Positions 1 to 5,999 of a DNA stretch of 8,967 nt are shown here, piece by piece. Each line of letters starts with the position of its first letter. Position 1 is the stretch's first letter. The stretch comes from Eubacteriales bacterium. Lineage in GTDB: Bacteria > Bacillota_A > Clostridia > Christensenellales > Aristaeellaceae. The DNA is taken from NCBI GenBank assembly GCA_030528845.1, contig JAUMYC010000098.1, positions 1 through 8,967 on the forward strand, in the 5' to 3' direction. The notes beneath the pieces were generated by a model. It saw nothing but the letters and a program-made list of their open reading frames with translations. It was not told the DNA's origin and did not search any database. The translations under genes and the position numbers were made by a program.

Positions 1-190
1 AAAGGGGCGGAGCCCCTTTGCCGAGGGTGCAGGGAGCGGAGCTCCCTGCAGGGGTGCGGGGCATAGCCCCGCGCAACGGGGTGTCCAGAGGGGCGGAGCC
101 CCTCTGGCGGGGTGCAGGGGCAGAGCCCCTGCATAGGCGCAAGCGCCGCAGCGCTTGCGCAACGGGGTTCCAAGGGGCAGCGCCCCTTGG
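1..190. repeat. Array of seven perfect inverted repeats (stem-loops) with GGGGC/GCCCC-type cores
   Basis: Seven perfect palindromes follow one another with linkers of only 3-12 nt. Arms and loops: 1-8/12-19, loop GGA; 28-37/41-50, loop GGA; 56-62/66-72, loop ATA; 85-94/98-107, loop GGA; 113-121/125-133, loop AGA; 137-146/151-160, loop CGCA; 170-178/182-190, loop AGC. Stems are 7-10 bp without mismatch. Most have a core close to GGGGC-NNN-GCCCC; the sixth is GCGCAAGCGC/GCGCTTGCGC. Several linkers share CGGGG or CGGGGT. The outer arm bases differ from one hairpin to the next (AAA/TTT, TGCA/TGCA, CCAGA/TCTGG, CCAA/TTGG) yet always stay complementary. No U-tract follows any stem, so these are not standard terminators. 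The array may continue left of the window. It looks like an intergenic repeat family (REP/BIME-like), but I cannot name it; its function is unknown. Confidence 0.85.
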
Positions 191-197
191 CCAGCCG

Positions 198-1361
198 TCA
201 GAACACCTGCAAAATCATGCACTTGAGGTAATGGGTCTCCGGCGCGGCGGGCAAAATGGGATGGTCGTGCGCCTGCGCGCGATTTTCCACCAGACGCACG
301 CGCTTTCCGCTGTCGCGCGCAGCCTCGTTGATCATATCGAGGAACAGATTGGGCAGCATATGCTGCGAGCAAGAGCAGGTGACCAGGAAGCCGCCCTCTT
401 TGCACAGCTTCATGCCGCGCAGGTTGATCTCCTTATAGCCCCTGCGCGCGCTCTCCAGCGCGGAACGGCTCTTTGCAAAGGCCGGCGGATCGAGGATCAC
501 CACGTCGTAGCGTTCCTTCGCGTCATACTTCTCGCGCAGATAATCAAAGCAGTTCGCCGCCTCAAACTCCGCGTTGGAAAGCCCGTTGAGCGCCGCGTTT
601 TCCCGCGCATAGGCAACGGCGTCCTCGGAGATATCCACACCCACGGCCTTCTGCGCGCCGAAATGCGCCGCATGCAGCGCGAAGGAGCCGATGTGGCAGA
701 AACAGTCCAGCACGGTCTTCCCCTTCACAAACGGCGCGATGGCCGCGCGGTTTTCCTTCTGGTCCAGGAAATAGCCGGTCTTCTGGCCTTCCTTCACGTC
801 CACGAGCAGCTTGATGCCGTTTTCGAGCATCTCGACCCTGTCCGGCACCTCGCCGTACACGAGGCCCTTGTTCATGGGCAGGCCCTCGAGGCGGCGCACG
901 GGCACGTCGTTTCGCTCATAAATGCCGCTTGGCTGCACGATCTGCTTGAGCGCCTCGTAAATGACGGGCATATGCCTGTCGATGCCAAGGCTCATCACCT
1001 GCACGGAGAGCACGTCGGCGAACTTATCCACGATCAGCCCGGGCAGAAAATCGCTCTCGGAATAGATCAGGCGGCAGGAGGCCGGGTCGCAGAAGGTCTT
1101 GCGATATTCCCACGCGGTCCTGACGCGGTTATAGAAGAACTCGTCGTCCACGGGCGTCTCGTCGCGGGTGAGCATGCGCAGCGTGATCTGCGAATTCGGA
1201 TTGTACATCGCCCGGCCCAGAAAGGTGTTCTTGGAGGAATAGACCTCCACCACGTCTCCCGCGCCTGCGCCCTCCGTGCGCTCCACGTCGCTTGCAAAAA
1301 CCCAGGGATGCCCGCTGCGCACGCGCGTCTCGCGGGTCTTTTTCAAAAATGCTTTCGCCAT
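198..1361 (-). CDS. Class I SAM-dependent rRNA methyltransferase, RlmI-like (PUA domain plus Rossmann domain)
   Basis: Predicted 387-residue cytoplasmic enzyme of the RlmI/RlmK (COG1092) group, which transfers a methyl group from S-adenosylmethionine to a base of 23S rRNA (m5C in E. coli RlmI). Residues 1 to about 75 have the look of the N-terminal RNA-binding PUA domain (RSGHPWVFASDVER near 15-28). The segment EGQKTGYFLDQKENR (191-205) is a hallmark of the group. SAM-binding motif I is LDCFCHIGSFALHA (218-231), the acidic end of the second strand is VGVDISE (240-246), and catalytic motif IV is DPPAF (291-295). CSCSQH at 329-334 fits the motif VI region. The length matches the family (about 390-400). 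An in-frame ATG 33 bp further upstream would add 11 residues, but the GGAGGAG just before 1361 decides for the shorter form. The exact target nucleotide cannot be read from sequence, so no symbol is given. Confidence 0.93.
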   Translation of the reverse strand: MAKAFLKKTRETRVRSGHPWVFASDVERTEGAGAGDVVEVYSSKNTFLGRAMYNPNSQITLRMLTRDETPVDDEFFYNRVRTAWEYRKTFCDPASCRLIYSESDFLPGLIVDKFADVLSVQVMSLGIDRHMPVIYEALKQIVQPSGIYERNDVPVRRLEGLPMNKGLVYGEVPDRVEMLENGIKLLVDVKEGQKTGYFLDQKENRAAIAPFVKGKTVLDCFCHIGSFALHAAHFGAQKAVGVDISEDAVAYARENAALNGLSNAEFEAANCFDYLREKYDAKERYDVVILDPPAFAKSRSALESARRGYKEINLRGMKLCKEGGFLVTCSCSQHMLPNLFLDMINEAARDSGKRVRLVENRAQAHDHPILPAAPETHYLKCMILQVF

Positions 1362-1366
1362 ATTCT

Positions 1367-1373
1367 CTCCTCC
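1367..1373 (-). promoter_or_regulatory. Ribosome binding site that fixes the methyltransferase start
   Basis: On the minus strand this reads GGAGGAG and ends 5 nt before the ATG at 1361. The longer reading from 1394 would place this site inside the coding region and has no comparable site in front of it, so 1361 is the better start. Confidence 0.8.
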
Positions 1374-1401
1374 GCATGGGGTGTTTTTCTTCACGGCGAT
1401 G

Positions 1402-1407
1402 ATTGTA
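1402..1407 (-). promoter_or_regulatory. Possible -10 element for the methyltransferase gene
   Basis: Read on the minus strand this is TACAAT, one change from consensus, about 40 nt before the start codon, which would give a short leader. No convincing -35 lies 16-18 nt upstream because that stretch is very GC-rich. The gap of 133 bp from the DUF1015 stop and the absence of an obvious terminator in it leave co-transcription with that gene equally possible. Confidence 0.25.
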
Positions 1408-1494
1408 CCGCTCCGCGCGGCCCGCCATCTATCACAAAAAGGCGAACCGGAGCATATTTAATATGGAATTTATACCGCGCTTCTCCTTCCCGCC

Positions 1495-2724
1495 TCAGCG
1501 GATGCGGCGCGCTTCCAGATAATAGCGCTTGTCCGGGGCCTCGCCCATGGAAAAGGTCTTGCGCGGCAGCGGCCCGACGCGCACGGAGGGGAAGAGCCCC
1601 GCCTTGTCCATCGCGGGCACCCAGAGCCCCGTCGCGCCCTGCTCCTCGAGCTGCCCGAGCACATCGTCGCCGTGGATGTAGTCGATTTTGACGTCCGGAT
1701 GCGCCAGCAGCCATTCGTCCAGAAACGGCTGCAGCACGCCCACCGGCAGCGGCACCGCCGGGTCCACGAGCCTGTAGGACACGCCGTTGAGGCGCAGGTC
1801 GGCCTCCTCCCGCGCGCAGGGGACGATATCCATGCCGCCCATGCGCAGCCATTTTTCCAGCTCCTCCATCAGGCCCGCGCAGTCTCCGAAGAGCGCGCGG
1901 TGGATGGGATGGAAGACCATGGCGGGGGAATGCAGGTTGTTGATCTCGGCCATGGCAAAGCGCGCCGGATGGCAGAGGCGCTCCTGCTCGCTGAGCGTCT
2001 GGCGCAGCTCCTGCCAGCAGGTGCGCGCGGTGGCGAGGGAATGGTTTCCGTCGCCCACGGCGAAATCCAGCCCGCCGCCCCTGCTGCGCAGGCCCTCGAA
2101 GGCGCTGAGAATGGCGGGATACCACTCCTGCCGCACATGCCAGCCGCGGATGCGCCCGCCGCCGAGCATGAGCGGGAAATCATAGAGCAAAGGCATGCTC
2201 TCCCGCGCGGCATAGAGCGGCTCGACGAGGGTCTGCATGGGGTCGTCGGCCAGCAGCAGCACATGCCCCGTCTCCAGCACGGCCTCCCTGCGCACCTTCA
2301 CCCGAGGCGGCACGCGCTCGGTCACGGTGTCCTCCGTGGGGCGCACGGCGCTGCGGGAGGCGGGGGAGAAGTCGTACTGCTCCAGATCCACCGCGCCGAG
2401 CAGGCCGATGCGCAATCCGTCGCTTGTCTCGCGCTCGATGAGGATAAAGCCCTCGACCGGCTTTGTCAGCACGGAACGGGCATAATCGAGCATGTGTCGG
2501 TTGATGCTCCCGATGCGCCCGTCGCCCTGCCCGAGCCACGCCTCCGGATAGACCATGTGCAGCGTGCTGGGCGCATCGCCGGCCGTCTGCCCGGCCTGTT
2601 CCCAGTATTCCGGCTGCGAGGTGAACTGATCGCAGGCCACGACCGCCCATTTGCTCAGGTCGGTCGCATCATTCGGCAGCAGAAAACAGGCCGGCTGCAC
2701 GGCGTGATCTTTAAAAATGTTCAT
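1495..2724 (-). CDS. DUF1015 family protein
   Basis: Predicted 409-residue soluble protein. Features I recognise as DUF1015: WAVVACDQFTSQPEYW near the N-terminus (26-41), a conserved VGDGNHSLATAR (223-234) in the position of the family's GDGNHS/DGHH motif, AEINNLHSPAMVFHPIHR (259-276), HGDD (351-354), and a C-terminus with RKTFSMGEAPDK (388-399) followed by RYYLEARRI. There is no signal peptide or membrane span. The family's biochemical role is not firmly known to me; from memory, such genes often sit beside serA and serC in Clostridia, suggesting a link to serine metabolism, but neither gene is present here. An in-frame ATG at 2736 directly abuts the only purine-rich stretch (AAAGGG), leaving no spacer. 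The ATG at 2724 is therefore preferred, although its spacing (about 11-12 nt) is long. The choice changes only four residues. Confidence 0.9.
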   Translation of the reverse strand: MNIFKDHAVQPACFLLPNDATDLSKWAVVACDQFTSQPEYWEQAGQTAGDAPSTLHMVYPEAWLGQGDGRIGSINRHMLDYARSVLTKPVEGFILIERETSDGLRIGLLGAVDLEQYDFSPASRSAVRPTEDTVTERVPPRVKVRREAVLETGHVLLLADDPMQTLVEPLYAARESMPLLYDFPLMLGGGRIRGWHVRQEWYPAILSAFEGLRSRGGGLDFAVGDGNHSLATARTCWQELRQTLSEQERLCHPARFAMAEINNLHSPAMVFHPIHRALFGDCAGLMEELEKWLRMGGMDIVPCAREEADLRLNGVSYRLVDPAVPLPVGVLQPFLDEWLLAHPDVKIDYIHGDDVLGQLEEQGATGLWVPAMDKAGLFPSVRVGPLPRKTFSMGEAPDKRYYLEARRIR

Positions 2725-2738
2725 TTCACATTTCATCC

Positions 2739-2768
2739 CTTTCGGCGCACGCGGGCGCGCGGTATAAT
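2739..2768 (+). promoter_or_regulatory. Candidate promoter for rluF (consensus -10, weak -35)
   Basis: A perfect TATAAT lies at 2763-2768 in an otherwise very GC-rich intergenic region, about 72 nt before the rluF start. The -35 position (around 2740-2745, TTTCGG) is a poor match to TTGACA, so the call rests on the -10 and the genomic context. The overlapping reverse-complement hexamer TATTAT (2764-2769, minus) could act for the divergent DUF1015 gene. Confidence 0.45.
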
Positions 2769-2786
2769 ATCAGAAAGACATCCCAT

Positions 2787-2800
2787 GCGCCTGCGGGCGC
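2787..2800. other. Small GC hairpin in the divergent leader region
   Basis: GCGCC (2787-2791) and GGCGC (2796-2800) form a 5-bp stem with a TGCG loop, followed on the + strand by GTTTTC. It would lie in the rluF leader if transcription begins near 2775, and also in the DUF1015 leader if that starts near 2804. The stem is short, so this may be chance in GC-rich DNA. Confidence 0.3.
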
Positions 2801-2810
2801 GTTTTCTACC

Positions 2811-2819
2811 ATTTTAGCA
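2811..2819 (-). promoter_or_regulatory. Candidate extended -10 for the DUF1015 gene
   Basis: The minus strand reads TGCTAAAAT, an extended -10 (TG-N-TAAAAT), about 90 nt before the DUF1015 start at 2724. There is no recognisable -35 (TGCGCT at the 17-bp position), but extended -10 promoters can do without one. If used, its leader would run antisense to the rluF leader. Confidence 0.35.
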
Positions 2820-2839
2820 TGAAGGAGTGCTTTAGCGCA

Positions 2840-3553
2840 ATGGAACAGCAGGGCGTGCGCATCAACAAATACATCGCCGAGAGCGGGCTTTGCTCCCGCA
2901 GAGAGGCCGACGCCTATATCTCCGAGGGCAAGGTGCGCCTCAACGGCAAGCGGGCGCAGATGGGCGACCGCGTGCTCGAGGGCGACAGCGTGACGGTGAA
3001 CGGCAAGGAGATCGGCCGCAAGAAGGAACGGCATGTCTACATCGCGCTGAACAAGCCTGCGGGCATCGTCTGCACGGCGGACACGCGCGAGGAGGCCAAC
3101 GTGATCGACTTCGTGGGGCATCCGCGCCGCGTCTTTCCCATCGGCCGTCTGGACAAGGACAGCGAGGGGCTTTTGCTGCTCACCACCGACGGCGACATCG
3201 TAAACAGGCTGCTGCGCGCGGAAAACCGGCATGAAAAGGAATATATCGTGACGGTCAACAAATCGCTCACGCAGGAATTCCTGCGCCGCATGGCCTCCGG
3301 CGTGGAGATCCTCGACACGAAGACTCTGCCCTGCAAGATCCGCCAGAGCGGGCCGAAGCAGTTCAACATCATCCTCACGCAGGGGCTGAACCGGCAGATC
3401 CGCCGCATGTGCGAGGCGCTGGGCTACCGCGTGCTCACGCTCGAGCGCGTGCGCATCATGAACATCCGCCTCGGGCATCTCAAGCGCGGGCGCTGGCGCA
3501 ACCTCAACGAGAGCGAGCTGAGCGAGCTCAAGGCCAGCCTCGGCATGCGCTGA
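2840..3553 (+). CDS. rluF: 23S rRNA pseudouridine synthase, RluF/RluB-type (RsuA family)
   Basis: Predicted 237-residue enzyme that isomerises a uridine of 23S rRNA to pseudouridine (U2604 in E. coli RluF). An N-terminal S4 RNA-binding domain spans about residues 6-60 (VRINKYIAESGLCSRREAD). Then come YIALNKPAGIVCT (67-79) and the catalytic motif GRLDKDSEG (102-110), with Asp105 the expected nucleophile. The RsuA-family C-terminal signature is LNRQIRRMCEALGY (183-196). RAENRHEKEYIVTV (126-139) is closer to RluF than to RluB or RsuA. An in-frame ATG at 2819 would add seven residues, but AAGGAG at 2822-2827 lies inside that extension, 12 nt before the ATG at 2840. RluF proteins also start close to the RINKYI segment. 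The next gene starts 69 bp later with no terminator between. Family assignment is firm; the exact target position is inferred. Confidence 0.9.
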   Translation: MEQQGVRINKYIAESGLCSRREADAYISEGKVRLNGKRAQMGDRVLEGDSVTVNGKEIGRKKERHVYIALNKPAGIVCTADTREEANVIDFVGHPRRVFPIGRLDKDSEGLLLLTTDGDIVNRLLRAENRHEKEYIVTVNKSLTQEFLRRMASGVEILDTKTLPCKIRQSGPKQFNIILTQGLNRQIRRMCEALGYRVLTLERVRIMNIRLGHLKRGRWRNLNESELSELKASLGMR

Positions 3554-3608
3554 GCGCGGCTCCAACCGGGGAAAACAGGGCATACTGACAGATAAATATC
3601 AAAAAAGA

Positions 3609-3615
3609 AGAGGTG
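3609..3615 (+). promoter_or_regulatory. Ribosome binding site supporting a TTG start for the MFS gene
   Basis: AGAGGTG ends 7 nt before the TTG at 3623. The first in-frame ATG codons (residues 12 and 13, from 3656) have no such site and would cut into the first membrane helix. Confidence 0.7.
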
Positions 3616-3622
3616 TCTCCCG

Positions 3623-4771
3623 TTGAAGGAACGTTTTTTCCGCTATGCATCCTTCATGATGGCGTATTACATCACAAACGCGATCTATCAGGGCTTCCTT
3701 TCGCTCTATTTCCGCGACGTGGCCGGGCTGACCACGCAGTGGATCTCCATCGTGATGGCGGCCGTGCCGTTCGTTTCCATGTTCACGCAGACGATGTGGG
3801 GGCTGGCGGGCGACAAGATGAAAACGCGCAACACGGTGCTGCGCATCCTTGCGGCGGGCGCCTGCATGGCGATATTGCTCCTGCGGGTGAGCACGAACGC
3901 ATGGTGGATCCTTGGCGTGATGTGCCTCTTCAGCTGCTTTTACACCTCCATCCAGCCCATGGGCGACAGCATCGTGCTGGAAAATCTGCAAAAGCAGCGG
4001 ATGAACTTCGGGCCGGTCCGTTTGGCGGGCTGCTGGAGCTTCGCCATCGTCAGCTTCTTCGCCGGCAGCTTTTTGGAGAGCCGCATCGGCGCGACGATCT
4101 ACGTCACGGCGGGGCTTTTGTGCGTGGTGTTCGCCTGTTCCTATGCCCTGCCGGCCACTCCGGGCCACCAGCACGGCAAGGATAAGGTGCCTCTGAGCGT
4201 TCTGTTTAAGGAGAAAAAGCTCATGCGCCTGTTTGCGTTCATGACGCTGCTGCAGATGACGATGGGCTATTTCTACACCTACTATTCCATCTACTTCACC
4301 TCCTTCGAGGGCGGCACGACCAGCCTTCTGGGCGTGGCCTATTTCCTCTCTGCCGTGAGCGAGACGGCCTTTCTGCTGCTCTCCGACAGGCTCATCAAAA
4401 AGCCGGGCGTGGGCAAGCTGCTGGTCATCGCGGGCTGCGTGCTCACTCTGCGCTGGATCCTTCTGGCCACGGCGCAGAACGTCTGGGTGGCCTTCGGCGC
4501 GCAGGTGCTGCACGGCTGGGGCTTCATCGTCATGACCGTTTCCATGGCCCAGTACGTCTCCAAGAACGTGCCGGACGAGCTCAAGGCGCGCGGGCAGATG
4601 CTGCTCAACGTGGCGGGCTTTGGCGTGGCGAGGGTCGTGGGCATCGTCCTCGGCGGCCTGATCGCCGGAAATCTGGGCGTGCAGAACGGCTTCTGGATCA
4701 GCGCGGCCATTTCCGGGCTGGCGCTCGTGCTGTTCGCGCCGGGCTATCTGCGCGAAAAAACCCCGGCCTGA
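3623..4771 (+). CDS. Major facilitator superfamily transporter (LacY/nucleoside-H+ symporter-like branch)
   Basis: Predicted 382-residue inner-membrane transporter with about twelve hydrophobic segments. The loop between helices 2 and 3 carries the MFS motif A form GLAGDKMKTRN (60-70). QPMGDSIVLE (111-120) and FGPVRLAGCWSFAI (129-142) are typical of the MFS_1-like branch that includes LacY- and NupG-type proton symporters. A hydrophilic central loop (about 178-200, HQHGKDK) separates the two six-helix halves. The second half has LHGWGFIVMTVSMAQYV (296-312) followed by VPDELKARGQ (316-325). Length is normal for this branch. The substrate cannot be deduced; sugars or nucleosides are the usual cargo. 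The start codon is TTG, supported by its ribosome binding site. It may be co-transcribed with rluF, and its stop codon lies next to the promoter of the following operon. Confidence 0.9.
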   Translation: MKERFFRYASFMMAYYITNAIYQGFLSLYFRDVAGLTTQWISIVMAAVPFVSMFTQTMWGLAGDKMKTRNTVLRILAAGACMAILLLRVSTNAWWILGVMCLFSCFYTSIQPMGDSIVLENLQKQRMNFGPVRLAGCWSFAIVSFFAGSFLESRIGATIYVTAGLLCVVFACSYALPATPGHQHGKDKVPLSVLFKEKKLMRLFAFMTLLQMTMGYFYTYYSIYFTSFEGGTTSLLGVAYFLSAVSETAFLLLSDRLIKKPGVGKLLVIAGCVLTLRWILLATAQNVWVAFGAQVLHGWGFIVMTVSMAQYVSKNVPDELKARGQMLLNVAGFGVARVVGIVLGGLIAGNLGVQNGFWISAAISGLALVLFAPGYLREKTPA

Positions 4772-4800
4772 TGGACAGAAAACAAAGGGTATGCTACAAT
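4772..4800 (+). promoter_or_regulatory. Promoter of the glycosidase-unknown-ftsY operon
   Basis: TGGACA at 4772-4777 (one change from TTGACA), a 17-nt spacer and TACAAT at 4795-4800 (one change from TATAAT), with a TG dinucleotide one base before the -10 (TGCTACAAT). This is the best sigma-A-type promoter in the window. Transcription should begin near 4807, giving a leader of about 60 nt. The -35 begins on the base after the MFS stop codon. Confidence 0.75.
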
Positions 4801-4827
4801 AATATATTGAGCTGTAACGCTTGACCG

Positions 4828-4840
4828 TGCGCGATGCGCA
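4828..4840 (+). other. Small hairpin in the operon leader
   Basis: TGCGC (4828-4832), loop GAT, GCGCA (4836-4840). It sits between the predicted transcription start and the ribosome binding site GGGGGAG (4851-4857). A 5-bp stem is weak evidence; it might influence translation or be chance. Confidence 0.3.
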
Positions 4841-4868
4841 ACGACTATATGGGGGAGACCGACAGAGA

Positions 4869-5978
4869 ATGGAAAACAACAGAGAAGGGGCGCGCAAGCG
4901 CACAAAAGAAGAAATCCGCGAGCAGCGCGCAAGGCAGGCGCGCAGGGAAAGGGCGCGCAGGCGCAGGAGGGCAAGGGCCATCCGCAGGGCCATCGGCAGG
5001 AGCCTGCTGGCTCTGTTCACGCTCGTCATCCTCGCCGTAGCCGCTGTCTTCGGCGTGGCCACCGTCCTGGCCTACGGCCCGAGCGGCACGCTTTCGGACT
5101 GGCTGGTCATGTCCACTTTGGAAAGCAGCGCGGCCAAGTTCGTGGGCTACATCTACTTCTCCGAGGAAGAAGTGGAAGCCATCAAGGCGCGCAACAGCGT
5201 GCAGGAATCCACCGAAGAAGTGGACACCTCTCTGGTGGTCATCACGCCGCCCGCCCAGACGGCCGACACGCAGACAAACGAGGCCGAGGCCGAGCAGGAG
5301 ATCGAGATCGTGCCGGTCACGGGCCCGACCTATAACGGCTATATGATGATCGTCAAGGATCCCTCGCGCGTGAGCGTGGGCGTGAGCAACGGCCTGGGCA
5401 GCAAAGCCGGCCTGCGCCTTGCCGAGATCGCCGAAAAATACGACGCCATCGGCGCCATCAACGCCGGCGGCTTTGAGGACGACAACGGCCTGGGCGACGG
5501 CGGCACCCCCATCGGCCCGGTCATCTCTCAGGGAGAGATCGTCTGGAAGAGGGGCGGCGGCGACAGAGAGCTGGTCATCGGCATGACCGAGGACGACAAG
5601 CTCACCTTCGGCGTCATGAGCGCCACCACCGCCTATGAAAACGGCATCCGAGACTGCGTCACCTTCGGCCCGGCTCTGGTCAAAAACGGCGAAGCCGTGG
5701 ACGTCGCCGGCGCAGGCTCCGGCCTGAACCCGCGCACGGCCATCGGCCAGCGCTCCGACGGCGCCATGCTGCTGCTGGTCATCAACGGCCGCAAGGTCAA
5801 TTCGCTCGGCGCCAGCTTTGCGGACCTGATCGAGGTCATGCTCGATTTCGGCGCGGTGAACGCGGCCAACCTCGACGGCGGCACCTCGTCCTTCATGTAT
5901 TACGACGGCGAACTGGTCAACGACAAGGCCTCGCTCTACGGCACCCGCAGGCTGCCCACGGCGTGGATCGTACAATAA
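4869..5978 (+). CDS. Membrane-anchored phosphodiester glycosidase family protein (NAGPA domain)
   Basis: Predicted 369-residue protein. Residues 1-44 form a strongly basic cytoplasmic tail with 18 arginines, followed by one membrane span (about 45-69, LLALFTLVILAVAAVFGVA). A variable, acidic linker (about 98-150) leads to a C-terminal NAGPA/phosphodiester glycosidase domain (about 155-369), which should face outside. Domain marks are AINAGGFEDDNG (196-207), GPALVKNG (267-274), NPRTAIGQRSDG (287-298) and the family signature AANLDGGTSS (332-341). Members include human N-acetylglucosamine-1-phosphodiester alpha-N-acetylglucosaminidase and many bacterial proteins annotated as exopolysaccharide-related; an envelope glycan substrate is inferred. 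A TTG at 4821 would extend the frame, but the ATG at 4869 has GGGGGAG 11 nt upstream and avoids an implausible N-terminal extension. The next gene follows 21 bp later. Confidence 0.88.
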   Translation: MENNREGARKRTKEEIREQRARQARRERARRRRRARAIRRAIGRSLLALFTLVILAVAAVFGVATVLAYGPSGTLSDWLVMSTLESSAAKFVGYIYFSEEEVEAIKARNSVQESTEEVDTSLVVITPPAQTADTQTNEAEAEQEIEIVPVTGPTYNGYMMIVKDPSRVSVGVSNGLGSKAGLRLAEIAEKYDAIGAINAGGFEDDNGLGDGGTPIGPVISQGEIVWKRGGGDRELVIGMTEDDKLTFGVMSATTAYENGIRDCVTFGPALVKNGEAVDVAGAGSGLNPRTAIGQRSDGAMLLLVINGRKVNSLGASFADLIEVMLDFGAVNAANLDGGTSSFMYYDGELVNDKASLYGTRRLPTAWIVQ

Positions 5979-5999
5979 GAAAGGGGGACGCGAGGCAAA

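Noticed and set aside
1..190. CRISPR array or integron attC sites
   Set aside because: Units are palindromes of varying sequence separated by 3-12 nt, not identical repeats with 30-40 nt unique spacers. There are no cas genes, integrase or gene cassettes.
170..190. Standard intrinsic terminator for the methyltransferase
   Set aside because: The stem is strong, but on the minus strand it is followed by AACCCCG, with no U-tract.
18..1691. 557-codon open frame on the + strand across the hairpin array and the methyltransferase
   Set aside because: It runs antisense to the methyltransferase, starts inside the repeat array and shows no family motif. It is a GC-rich shadow.
1672..2817. 381-codon + strand frame opposite DUF1015
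   Set aside because: It is antisense to a protein with clear DUF1015 motifs and has no motif of its own.
3554..3622. Promoter or terminator between rluF and the MFS gene
   Set aside because: Only loose AT-rich matches (GATAAATAT) without a -35, and no hairpin with a U-tract.
3599..5062. 487-codon minus-strand frame opposite the MFS gene
   Set aside because: No recognisable motif; rich in His, Arg, Ala and Gln, and antisense to a clear MFS transporter.
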